From contig CP038108.1 of the NCBI GenBank assembly GCA_004519485.1, forward strand, positions 248,001 through 312,000: a DNA stretch of 64,000 nucleotides. Reading direction: 5' to 3'. Position 1 is the stretch's first letter. Each line of letters opens with the position of its first letter. Below the pieces are notes generated by a model that worked only from the letters and a program-made list of their open reading frames with translations, had not been told where the DNA came from and did not search any database. Below, piece by piece: positions 54,742-64,000 of this stretch. The translations under genes and the position numbers were made by a program. This stretch comes from Nannochloropsis oceanica. Lineage: Eukaryota > Sar > Eustigmatophyceae > Eustigmatales > Monodopsidaceae.

Positions 54742-57183
54742 TTAGACCATTTTCTCCGGTTGCAACCACTCATCAAATTCCTCCGCCGTCAGGTAGCCTA
54801 GCGCCAAAGCCGCTTCTCTCAGTGTCGATTTCTCATGGTGGGCTTTCATGGCAATTTTCGCGGCCTTATCATACCCGATGTGGGGGTTGAGAGCCGTCAC
54901 CGTCATAAGGGACTCGTGGACATACTTGTTGAGCTTGTCTTCATTCACGCTTAGGCCTTCCAACGCGTACTCTCGGAAGTTCCTGAGACAAAAAATGGGA
55001 GGGAGAGGGAAGGAGGAAGAGGGGGAGGGTAATGGGATAAATGCATATACGACGACATCCAGTGCGCCCCTCACATGTCTTTCCAATCCCTCCCTCCCTC
55101 CCTGCCTCCCTCCCTCCCTGCCTCCCTGCCTTCCTCCTCTCCCCCTCCCTACCTGGCCGAGTCATGCATCAGCCGACAGGACTGCAAGAGGTTATGGATA
55201 ATCACCGGCTTGAAAACATTCAATTCAAACGCCCCCTGGCTTGACGCAAATCCAATCGCGGCGTCGTTGCCCATTATCTGGACACAGACCATCGTCAAGG
55301 CTTCGCATTGCGTCGGGTTAACCTTGCCGGGCATGATGCTTGAGCCGGGCTCATTCTCCGGTAAATTGAGTTCACCCAGCCCACACCTTGGGCCCGAAGC
55401 GAGGAAACGCACGTCGTTGGCAATCTTGAAGAGGTCGCCCGCAAGAGCCTTCAAGGCCCCGCTCATCAACGCCATCGGGCCATGCGAGGCGAGTGCGTGG
55501 AATTTATTGGGGGCGGAAACGAAGGGCTTGCCGGTCAGGACGGAAATTTCCTTGGCTACCGCAACGGCGAAGTCAGGGTGGGTGTTAAGACCCGTGCCTA
55601 CGGCTGTTCCGCCTTGAGCAAGGAAATAGAGATCTTGGAGGGCGTGCCGGATGGCCTTGATGTCCACTGAGCGGAGGGGAGGGAGGGAGGGAGGGAGGGA
55701 GGGAGGGAGGGAGGGAAGGAGGGAAGGAAGACGTATGAGCCCACGACTCGAAGAATCTCCGCAAAATGTCAATATTACCTTCCACAGCCGCCGCGTACCC
55801 GCCGAATTCCTGTCCTAGGGTCATGGGCACGGCGTCCTGCAAGTGCGTGCGTCCAATTTTCACGATCCCCTTCCACTTCCCTGCCTTATTAATGCACGTG
55901 GTATAGGTCTATGTGAGCGAACGGAACCCTTCCTTTCTAGACTTGATCAGTGAAAGCTACCCTCAATCACTCTTGTACAGCCTTTCCCTCCCTCCCTCTC
56001 CTCTTTGCTCACTTTCTCCTCCAAGTCGGCGTGCAACCGCTCGAGCTCCGGTAGGAGGAAATCGGATATATACAACACAGCCGCCACATGCATAGCCGTC
56101 GGGAAGACGTCGTTGCTACTCTGCGACCTGTTCACGTGGTCATTGGAATGCACCGGGTCTTTACTCCCCATCTTACCCCCGGCCATCTCAATCGCCCGAT
56201 TGGAAATTACTTCGTTTGCATTCATGTTACTTTGGGTCCCTGAGCCCGTCTGCCAGATCCGCAAAGGGAAATGATCGTCGAGCTTTCCAGCAATCACCTC
56301 ATCTGCGGCTTTATCGATCAGGAGGGCAATATCAAGAGGGAGGAGACCGAGAGAAGCATTAGTTTTCGCCGCTGCTTTTTTTATAACACCCAGGGCCTGT
56401 AAGGAGGGAAAGAGGGAGAGTAGAAGACTACAGGTGAGCGCGACCATCACAGCTATTTGTCAATAGAAAACAATGCGAATTTTATACGATTTCATAGGAT
56501 ATAAGCTGTTCAACACTGTGGAGAGAGGGAGGGAGGGACGGACGGAGGGAGTGTCTCATGGAGACTCCTCACCTGGATGACTTCTCGGGGCATGGTATCA
56601 TGCCCAATGTTGAAGTACTTGAGGGAACGCTGCGTCTGTGCACCCCAATAGCGGTCGACTGGGACCTGGATAAGGCCCATGCTGAGTGATATGAGAGATG
56701 TGGGAGAGTAGGGAGTGGGGTAGATTGAGGATGCATCTGATAAGACCATAAGTGCCGCGATATGACCAAGCACAATACCCAGCTTGTGCTATGCACATTC
56801 CCATATTTACATAAGCAAGATGTGGCCGAGCTACCGACAAGAGGGCGGCCGAAGGAAGAAGATGCCTTTTCGTCCTCTGTCCAGAAAAGTGTGCGCACGT
56901 ACCTGTCCTTTTCCTCGCGAGTGGCCATGGTCGTGGTGGACGCGGTGGTCGAATGTGCGCGGATATTTAAGGAAGGGGACAAACGTTGCGAGAGCTCCGG
57001 TAAAGAGTGCCGCTGCTGGTGGTGGTGCTGGAGGTGAAACAAGAAGGGACGGGTGAAGCCAAGTGCTAGCAGACCCTGTTGTTGAACGAGAGTGGATGGG
57101 CGTCGCAAGACGGAAGGGGAAGAAAAGCGTAAAGCGGAAGAGGTAGTGGACAGCAAGAAGGATGGCGTCGGCAACCAACGCAT
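54742..57183 (-). CDS. FH: Fumarate hydratase class II (fumarase), mitochondrial-type, 6 exons
   Basis: TCA-cycle enzyme, fumarate to L-malate. Exons in transcript order: 57183-56903, 56681-56573, 56396-56013, 55908-55779, 55666-55153, 54982-54742, giving 552 aa. Residues 1-85 form a Ser/Arg/Leu-rich presequence ending in an RAHST-like cleavage context. The mature part has [96 protein letters not shown] and the class II signature [17 protein letters not shown] second ATG (56928, accATGG; residue 86) sits exactly at the presequence end and could give a cytosolic form. Introns carry GGGA tracts on the + strand. A (GGGA)n array at 55675-55724 abuts exon 5. Confidence 0.96.
55675..55724. repeat. 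(GGGA)n tract in a fumarase intron
   Basis: About 10 GGGA units adjacent to the 3' splice site of fumarase exon 5; on the coding strand it is a TCCC polypyrimidine tract. Confidence 0.9.
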
Positions 57184-57796
57184 GTCGTGGTGCTGAAGGC
57201 TGAAAAACGTTATGTACCACGCCTTGCAGGCAGTATTGATGGTGCAAGTGCCTGCGTTGCGGGAGTTGAAGGCGTTGATTAATCGATGGATTTGTTCTGT
57301 GTATTTTGGAAAGGCTCCTGTAGAGCCACATGCCCCCAGCAATGACAAAGGAATGCTTGTGCCCACATGCACAAGCGTCCCCACCAGATTCGACTTAGAT
57401 AATCGAACTCGCTAGCGTCGCCGGATTATTTAATTAGGGAGTGTATATCTTGGGATTTGGGTCGCGGAATATTGGGACGAAAAATCAATATGGGTCACGA
57501 TTCGGGCCGCAAACCACGACCCAAAAAATAAGTGTATATCTTGAGATTTGGGACGAGGGATGGGAATTGGTTCACAATTCCTCACAGTGGTACACTTTAC
57601 TTTCACATCCTTCAACATTCCAAACCCAACCACCATCCCCTCATAAAATAATTGAATGATTAAAAATATAGCTCTTCTGTGTTCTCTACTTTCATTTCCT
57701 TTGGTTCTTTTTCTTTTCGATCTAAATATTTTCTTTCATGCTGTCAAATAAACACACTCATTGAAATGCTAAATAGTATTCCTCATTTGATATCCA
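57184..57796. other. Intergenic region between fumarase and MFSD1-like gene, with a degenerate repeat
   Basis: 613 bases. It holds the fumarase promoter (both flanking genes are on the minus strand) and an AT-rich right half that probably contains the MFSD1 3' end. A diverged direct repeat with a palindrome between the copies lies at 57441-57557 and is listed separately. Confidence 0.5.
57441..57557. repeat. Diverged direct repeat flanking an imperfect palindrome
   Basis: Copies at 57441-57467 and 57532-57558 (gtgtatatcttg.gatttggg) differ at about three positions of 27. Between them lies an imperfect inverted repeat whose arms begin tgggtc and end gaccca (about 57491-57523). The patch is more AT-rich than nearby coding DNA. 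Confidence 0.7.
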
Positions 57797-60274
57797 TTAA
57801 ACGCTGATGGCGCTGTACTCCTTACGGCTTCCCGCATCACGAACGCCAAACCCTGTCAACGGCCGTCGCTCCCCCTCCCCGTCTCTCCCTTCCTCTCCTT
57901 CTTCATGGGTCCGCCCGGTGCCCCACGCGCGAAAATGCGGGCCATGACCATGATGGAAAGGATGGACGGGATGGTAGGGGTTCGTCTCCTCTCCATCCAC
58001 AACATACTTTCTGAGCACCGCCCCGTGCTTCTCGTCCTCTACCATTAAACACACCGCCGCCACAATACCCGCCACGGACACGACAATAAAAAAGTACTCC
58101 GTTGTCACATACCCATTCGTCAACTGCAACAACGCCGCAATCGCCATGGGAAACAAAGCCATGGACAGGTTCTGAAATACTGTCAGAATTCCAAAAGCCG
58201 TCCCGCACCTCTTCGAACTCTCACTCGCATGCACTGTCAACGGCACACTGGGCCACACTACAGCCGCAACGATCGAATACGCCAACCCCAGCCCTACCAA
58301 GGGCACCAACGGCGATGTACCCCCCACCAAGAATACAAAGTGCGTCGCCAACAACAAAAGAGGCCCCAGTAAAATATACAACGTCCGATGACCGCACCGA
58401 TCAATCAAAATGCCCACCAGCGGAGTCAAAATCCCCGCCACCATGAAAGGGACACTCTGGAGCGATCCGGCCGTCCTCCGTACCTTATTCACCTCCGCGC
58501 AGTAGTCCTCCCACTCAGGCAACACCGGCCTAAACGAACAGTCGACCCCCTTGGGGATCTCCTCGTGGATGGGCAGGTAGTTCTTCAGCAAGTACACCTG
58601 AGCCATGTTGTTAAATGGCATGATGGCGCCATAGGACAGGGTACACACGCACGCCAACAACCAAAACATGGTGTCGAAGCCCATCAAGTGCCATAGATGA
58701 TCCTCATTAATACTGTCCACCACTGCGTCCAACTGCGCTAACCTATCCAATTTGGCCTGTAACGCCTCATGATGCACCTGGCTCCCATGCACCAATGTGT
58801 TCATCGTCGCCGGCCCTTCTCCCCCCCCTCCTCCTCCTGCTCCTCCTCCACTAGCACCAGCAGGACGAAGGGCAGGAGGCGGGCCATAAAAAGAGGGGTG
58901 GGGGGTCTCGAAGTATGAACCTTTCGCTGCCCAGGGGGCGGCCAAATGCATTTGTTCTTCCGCGGAAGGCAAGGGGGAGGAGGAGGAATAGGACGATCTC
59001 CCTGTGCCGGCACCAGCAGGAGTATCAGTACGGGCAGTGGCGAGTGAGATCTGGGTGTCCTCCAGGTCGTCGAGCACGCCACGCGACCGATGGCTCTTAT
59101 CAACACACGCCAGTAAGAAGGCAGTGCACGTCGAGCCCAGACACAATAAGGCGCCGAACCAGAACGCCGCCACAACCCCTATCTTCTGCGCGATATACGG
59201 ACTTCCCCAGTCGTTCAATACACTCCCCAACCTGGAAACCGACAAAGTGAAGCCCAGTGCAAATGCAACCTCTCTTGAATGAAACCACGCGGAAATAAAC
59301 GCGCTTTGTCCTACCACCAGGCACTCTCCTCCTAGGCCAAAGATGAGTCGGCCTACCAACATGATTGTCATCGACTGAATCGTAACCCCTAAAGCCGTGA
59401 TTACCTGCCCCGTTAAGACCAAGAGCGAAAACACGACAATGCACGCCCGCATGCCTACGGTATCGACTAGATGCCCACCGAGGAAGGGGAGGAGAATGTT
59501 CGGGATGCTGTAAACGGAATAGAGGAGGTTGAAGTAGAGCTCGAAGGTGGAGGCTTGGGCGGTGGCGTCTTTGTTGTAAAAAAGGAAATGCTCTTGAATT
59601 TGGGCGTACAGGGAGGAGGGAGTATCTTGGTTCAGAGAAAGGAGGAGGGAGGGAGGGAGGGAGGAAGAGTGAGTGAGGGAGGATGAGTGAAAGGAGGTGA
59701 AGAGTGGTCGGGCACTTACCATAGACGTAATAGCTTCCTGTGGAAGCAAGCCGGCAAGCGTAGGAGCGCATATGGTTGAGTGAATGAAGATGTGTGAGTA
59801 TCGTGTAAATGTGAAATTCTTTACTTTTGGTGGCAAGTAAAACCTGCTGCACACCATAAATGTGACATCCGTACAATCGAAGGGCGCTTCATAGGCAGGC
59901 AAGAAAAGTCAAGAGGACTTACCGATTGTAAGGCAGGACGCCATCAAAAGTACGAGCGCCCGCAGATAGAACGTGGGCTCTCGGCGTACCTCATTGATCG
60001 GCGGAGGCGTTCTGCTGGTCAGGATCTGGTCCGTGTGCATGTCCATCATGGCACGCAGATGCAAAGGACGGAGGTGGAGGGGAGGCTATCCACAGGTCGG
60101 CCGCCGCTCTACGCGGTTACCACCGGCAGCGCCACCGGCAGGAGAGGATGGTGAAGGAGGAGGAGGACAAGAAGGCGCGCCCTTTGGTTGTGATAAATTT
60201 GAGTGGTTCAGAAGTCGTGCGGGTTCGTCTACTTGAAAGTTGTTGTTGGCGCTTGCCGCCGCCGTTTCAGCCAT
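57797..60274 (-). CDS. MFSD1: MFSD1-like major facilitator transporter, 4 exons incl. an 18-nt microexon
   Basis: Twelve-helix MFS carrier; animal MFSD1 is a lysosomal dipeptide uniporter. Proposed exons: 60274-60113, 60025-59923, 59737-59720 (18 nt) and 59625-57797, giving 703 aa. The microexon codes the SYYVY core of LTIGSYYVYDTPSSLY, and this join reproduces the MFSD1 TM1/loop 1 pattern. Then come NLLYSVYSIPNILLPFLGGH, MLVGRLIFGLGGECLVVGQS and AFALGFTLSVSRLGSVLND (TM2-5). A ~170-residue Gly/Pro/Ser loop separates the two six-helix halves; the C-terminal cytosolic tail is acidic and Gly-rich. The 5' exon is inferred from frame and an 87-nt GT-AG intron. It supplies the sorting motif EPARLL ([DE]xxxL[LI]), expected of a lysosomal protein. 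If exon 1 is wrong, translation would start at 60049. An in-frame ATG also exists at 60310. Confidence 0.85.
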
Positions 60275-60725
60275 GCTGATGGGATGTGCGCATGTCGAGA
60301 CAATGTTCATGACTGAATATACCCGCTCCAGCCCGCATTACGCTCTCCCCGTCCATGACGGTCAAAGTTTTCAGATGTATTACATGTTTGGGTGCGAGTT
60401 TCGAGGGGCCTGAAGGTCCCGAAGGGTCAGGGCCGCGACATTTGCCCATCTCCCTCCCTGTAACACGAGGAGATGCATTTTGGGAGAGGGGATATCGCCA
60501 TGGTCTCACGTCTGTCTTTCCATCCGTACACTTACTTGACACAGGGCACATTCCTTCGTAGTTGCAGTAGCAGCAGCAACCCTAGCAGCAGCGGGGAAGG
60601 TGCTTGTTTATTTGTGACCCGACCCGCGTACTCAGACGACGAGGACAAGGACGGCAAGAAGAAGGGAGACAGGAGCGAATCAATTTGGACTTGTCCCACC
60701 CTAAAGCACTACATAACCAGCGAAC
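60275..60725. promoter_or_regulatory. Divergent promoter region, MFSD1-like / V-ATPase d
   Basis: 451 bases between outward-reading genes for a transporter predicted to be lysosomal and a V-ATPase subunit. No shared element (for example an E-box-type palindrome) could be assigned. Confidence 0.3.
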
Positions 60726-62769
60726 ATGTCGGTGGCATCAGACGTGATGGAGGCCGGTGGGCTTGGGACCTTCAATTTGGATCATGGCTTTCCCGAGGCA
60801 GTGGTGCGAGGCTTTCGCTCGGGCTTCCTAACGGATTATGATTACCATCATCTCACCCAGGTACGTTGTGGCGGTATTCAGAAGGACAGGGGGAATGGAA
60901 CGGGAAGGGACGAAATGACACAGGATGTGAGCGCGTTATGAGATTGGATGGATGGAGCCTAGAGAGACGACCATTTTGCCAATCGATAATTGCTTGCCTT
61001 CTTTAAACGCGAGACTCAACCGGCCTTCCTCAATCCCTCCCGACTTCTTCCCTCCCTCTGGGAAGTGCGAGTCCTTGGAAGACATGAAGATGAATCTCCA
61101 AGAGACAGACTACGACCAGTTCATGGCCAATGAGCAACACATCATTCCCGTCACCTTTCGTGACAAGGCCCTCCAGAAGCTCGTGCAGGAAATGGAGTTT
61201 CTGCGGGCGCACGCCGTGGAGCCCTTGGCGACGTTTCTTGATTACATTTCATACGAATTCATGATTGATAACGTGATGCTTCTATTGAAGGGGACCTTGT
61301 CGGGACGCAGTGCGAATGAATTGATCAAGCAGTGCCACCCGTTGGGGTTGTTCAAGGAGAGCACCATGCGCTCAATCCCGGCATTTGAGGCTTCTCCTAA
61401 AGGGTACGCAGACCTGTACCAGACCGTGTTAATTGACACTCCCGTTGGACCGTATTTTAGTCAGTACCTGCAGGACAATGCCGAGCAATTGAGTGATGCT
61501 TCCGAGATGAGGAATATACTGGAGGAGGTGCAGATTGAGGTAGGCCTGGCGGGACGGGGGAAGGGAGGGGGGAAGAGGAAGCTGTCACGCATTCATCCAA
61601 GGCTTTGTACTCACCCGTACATCCCCCCCGCCCTCCCTTCTTCCCTCCATCCCGTTTCCCTTTCGTCTCACCGTCTACCCTCAGGTGATCAAAAACTCCC
61701 TGCACAAGCTGTACCTCGAGGACTTCTACCGCGTCTGCCAGGCCATCGGGGGTGAGACGGCCGAGTTCATGGGCCATTTGATCAAGCTCCGCGCCGACCG
61801 GATGGCCGTTAACATTGCCGTTAACAGGTACGCCCCTCTCCCCCTCCCTCCCTTTTTCTCTTGCTTGCTTCTTGTTTGACAGAGAGACGGCTGAGCTGCA
61901 TTCGACATCCCTCTCAGGAAGGACGTCCTCCCTTCCTCCTTTCCTCCACCCCCTGGTCCATCACGCAGTCTCACCCCCCCCTCTTCCCCTCTTCCCTCCC
62001 TCCCTCCCCCAAGCATCGGTACCCCCCTCAACGAGCCGGCCATGCGCTCCACCCGCCATAAACTCTTCCCTGCCGTCGGCTACCTCTACCCCGCAGGCAC
62101 TGCCCGCCTGGCCGAGGTCACGGACGAAGGACAGATGGAAGGGGCCTTAAGCGCTGTGCCTGAGTACCAGAAGCTGTATGCTTCCATCGCGGGGGCAAAG
62201 GTACGTCGTTGGCTTTCCCTCCCTCCATTCCTCTCTCCCTCCCTCTCTTCCTCCCTCGCCCTCTCACTGTTTTCTAGACCGTGGCAGTTGAGGGCTGCCA
62301 GTCGTTTGAATTCGTCGTGGCGTTGTCTCAACACTCCCGCTCGCTCCCTCCCCTCCTCCCTCAGGACAAGACGCTGGAGGACTTGTTCTACGAGAAGGAT
62401 GTTCAGGCCCTGGAGGTGGCCTTCGAGGGGCAGATGCACTTTGCTCCTTTCTACGCCTACGTCAAGCTGAAGCAGCAAGAGATCAGGTAGGGTGAGAGGG
62501 AGGGAGGGGGGGAGGGACAGAGGAAAGAGTGAGTGTCACGTAGAGGGGCTGCCACGTCATGTCTGGCCGTGACCGACAGTGTCATTTACCGCCTACCCCT
62601 CCCTCCCTCCCTCCCTCCCTCCCTCCCTCCCTCCCTCCCTCCCTTTCTCAGAAACCTGGTCTGGATCGCCGAGTGCATCCTGCAAGGGCAGAAGGACGAA
62701 ATTAACAAATTCGTTCCGATCTTTTCCGACTCATCCCCCTGGCGACTGGCCGGGAAGTTGAATCGCTAA
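60726..62769 (+). CDS. ATP6V0D: V-type H+-ATPase subunit d (V0 sector), 6 exons
   Basis: Cytosolic-side subunit of the V0 sector that couples the central stalk to the c-ring of the proton pump in vacuoles and endosomes. Exons 60726-60860, 61066-61539, 61685-61827, 62014-62200, 62365-62486 and 62652-62769 give 392 aa; all joins are GT-AG and in frame. Family-typical strings: FNLDHGFPEAVVRGFRSGFL, LTQCESLEDMKMNLQETDY (across intron 1), EPLATFLDYISYEFMIDNV, LIKQCHPLGLF, LIDTPVGPYF, KLYLEDFYRVCQ, KLFPAVGYLYPAG, DKTLEDLFYE, FYAYVKLKQQEIRNLVWIAE (across intron 5) and INKFVPIF near the end. Introns 2-5 are CCCT-rich; intron 5 ends in a pure (CCCT)n array. The length fits the usual 350-390. Confidence 0.96.
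62595..62645. repeat. (CCCT)n tract at the 3' end of V-ATPase d intron 5
   Basis: About 12 perfect CCCT units forming the polypyrimidine tract directly before the acceptor at 62651. Confidence 0.92.
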
Positions 62770-63487
62770 GAAGCAAGAGGGAGGGAGGGAGGGAGGGAGG
62801 GACGGCCGGACGGAGAAAGGGAGGAGAGAAGTGGAAAAGAGTTGTGTGTGTTGATGTAGATGTGAAGATAAACAAGATTTGGGTTTCAAATTTTTAATAG
62901 ATTGAAGAAATAGGGGAAAGGGGAAAAAGAGAAGAGAAGAGGGTGAGAAAGAGCGCGCGCGTGAAGAGGCGGTGGAGGAGAAATATGGAGGGGAGGAACA
63001 GAGGGAAGGAGAGGACGGCGACCGTGGGTGCACTCAGTGGGTGCATTCAGTATATGCACTAAAAAGGGAGAGGAGAGGAAAGAAGAGAGGGACTGAGGGA
63101 GAACAAAGAGCTCGTCAAAGGCAAAGAAAGAGCGCTACCATTACACTCGGCGTGATAATGGCCATGACCTACTCCCAGCCACTCATTCCCCCCCCACATC
63201 ATGCATATACCACCACCCACACAGTACGTACACCCTTAAAGTTCATATGCGCCAAAAGCAGACTGTTAACGTTGTTGCTTATTGCATTTCCCTAAATTTC
63301 GCCATACAACTACTCATTCAATTACCCTGTATTCGCCATCCGACACAACCACGTCCTCTTCCGTCCGTTGATTTCTTCATCGTTACCATCGCCACAGATG
63401 CCGATAACTTACCATTGCTTATGAGTATGCAAAGTTAATGAAGCTATGTACATTCTCCCCTCCCTCCCTCCCTCTGGGACCTATATT
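62770..63487. other. Convergent intergenic region
   Basis: 718 bases between 3' ends. It holds a (GGGA)n tract at about 62779-62800, purine-rich sequence to 63120, and a 13-base near-perfect tandem pair (gtgggtgcaYtca) at 63024-63049. No gene is recognised. Confidence 0.45.
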
Positions 63488-64000
63488 CTATAGTTTCTCT
63501 TTCTTCTTCCTCTCCTTCTCCTTCTCCGTCTGCCCTACTCTCAATGCCGTGACAAACACTCGAGCCCTCTCCGCTAGTTCCCCCTCCTTCAATCCAGGTT
63601 TGAACAACGTTGAGCCCAAGGCAAAGCCCGTGGCACCCCCTGCAATGTAAGCAGGCATATCTACCGCCTGCACCCCTCCCGATACCAACAAACGGGCAGG
63701 AGGAGGTAGTACAGCCGCGATCGACGCCACCATTCCAGGCGGCGCTGCTTGAGAAGGGAAAAGTTTGAGGACGTGCGCACCGTGGTTAAGCGCAAGGAAT
63801 GCTTCGCTGGGGGTGAGGATCCCGGGCAGGACAAGGAGGCCATGGGCCTTGGCACGCGCCAGAATGACTGGGTCGGTGTGGGGACAGCTGATAAATGAAG
63901 CACCAGCGGCGGCGGCGAGGTCGACTTGGTCGGGAGAGATGACTGTGGCGGCGCCAAGGGCAAAGGGGAGAGGCTTCTGCTCGGGGAAGGAGGTGGAGGA
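63488..64000 (-). CDS. KDPG/KDPGal-aldolase-like protein, C-terminal part (5' end outside window)
   Basis: Class I (Schiff-base) aldolase family that splits 2-keto-3-deoxy-6-phosphogluconate or -galactonate to pyruvate and glyceraldehyde-3-phosphate. The frame is open at the right edge; 170 codons are visible. Typical strings: FALGAATVISPDQVDLAAAA, FISCPHTDPVILARAKAHGL, VLPGILTPSEAFLALNHGAH, then VLKLFPSQ with the expected catalytic Lys, LLVSGGVQ, and FALGSTLFKPG in the phosphate-binding end. The order and spacing resemble DgoA (KDPGal aldolase) more than Eda. The C-tail is Lys/Glu-rich. The pathway role (Entner-Doudoroff or galactonate/uronate breakdown) and any targeting peptide cannot be judged without the 5' part. 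Confidence 0.82.
   Translation of the reverse strand, partial: SSTSFPEQKPLPFALGAATVISPDQVDLAAAAGASFISCPHTDPVILARAKAHGLLVLPGILTPSEAFLALNHGAHVLKLFPSQAAPPGMVASIAAVLPPPARLLVSGGVQAVDMPAYIAGGATGFALGSTLFKPGLKEGELAERARVFVTALRVGQTEKEKERKKKEKL

Noticed and set aside
60086-60112. Joining the MFSD1 5' exon through the nearer acceptor (GGATAG)
   Set aside because: It would require an intron of about 28 bases; the 87-base alternative matches other introns in the window.

Overview
The window is nuclear DNA of a compact eukaryotic genome. It carries split genes with short GT-AG introns (about 85-180 nt), spliceosome-type and chromatin proteins, long poly-Gln, poly-Ser and poly-Gly tracts, and GC-rich coding DNA. 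About 21 protein genes fill 64 kb. The best guess is a small photosynthetic stramenopile such as a eustigmatophyte (Nannochloropsis/Microchloropsis type). This is inferred from compactness, the very CCCTCC-rich introns, AP2 domains outside land plants and the housekeeping gene versions; no single marker proves it. I see no virus-like element, transposase, CRISPR array, rRNA or convincing tRNA.

Layout. 0-12 kb: the end of exocyst SEC3 (+), cytosolic isoleucyl-tRNA synthetase in 11 exons (+), a TRMT2A-type tRNA uracil-5 methyltransferase (-), and an OMA1-type mitochondrial metalloprotease (+) divergent from it. 12-29 kb is rich in chromosome and cell-cycle genes: an HROB-like OB-fold protein (+), a TGS1-like cap methyltransferase (-), Aurora kinase (+), PP6 catalytic subunit (-, convergent with Aurora) and the cohesin loader SCC2/NIPBL (+). 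29-41 kb: DPH3 (-) and a roughly 3,009-residue CHD-type chromatin remodeller that also carries two AP2/ERF domains (+), the most unusual gene here. 42-54 kb: a GSTCD-like methyltransferase (+), an ABHD11-like hydrolase (+), an ARF-like GTPase with a long charged tail (-), a UbiE/COQ5-family methyltransferase with a roughly 780-residue Ala/Glu tail (+), an RBM18-like RNA-binding protein (-) and one unrecognised protein (+). 54-64 kb: mitochondrial-type fumarase (-), an MFSD1-like lysosomal transporter (-), V-ATPase subunit d (+) and, running off the right edge, a KDPG/KDPGal-aldolase-like protein (-).

How they relate. There are no operons; neighbours are divergent, convergent or tandem. Some neighbours share a theme: IleRS and TRMT2A both act on tRNA, and Aurora and PP6 are a kinase and its known activation-loop phosphatase in animals. 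Exon joins were chosen by reading GT-AG borders and requiring frame continuity plus family-conserved sequence across each join. For every spliced gene except SCC2 the exon lengths sum to a whole number of codons. SCC2 is one base out, at a 13-G run.
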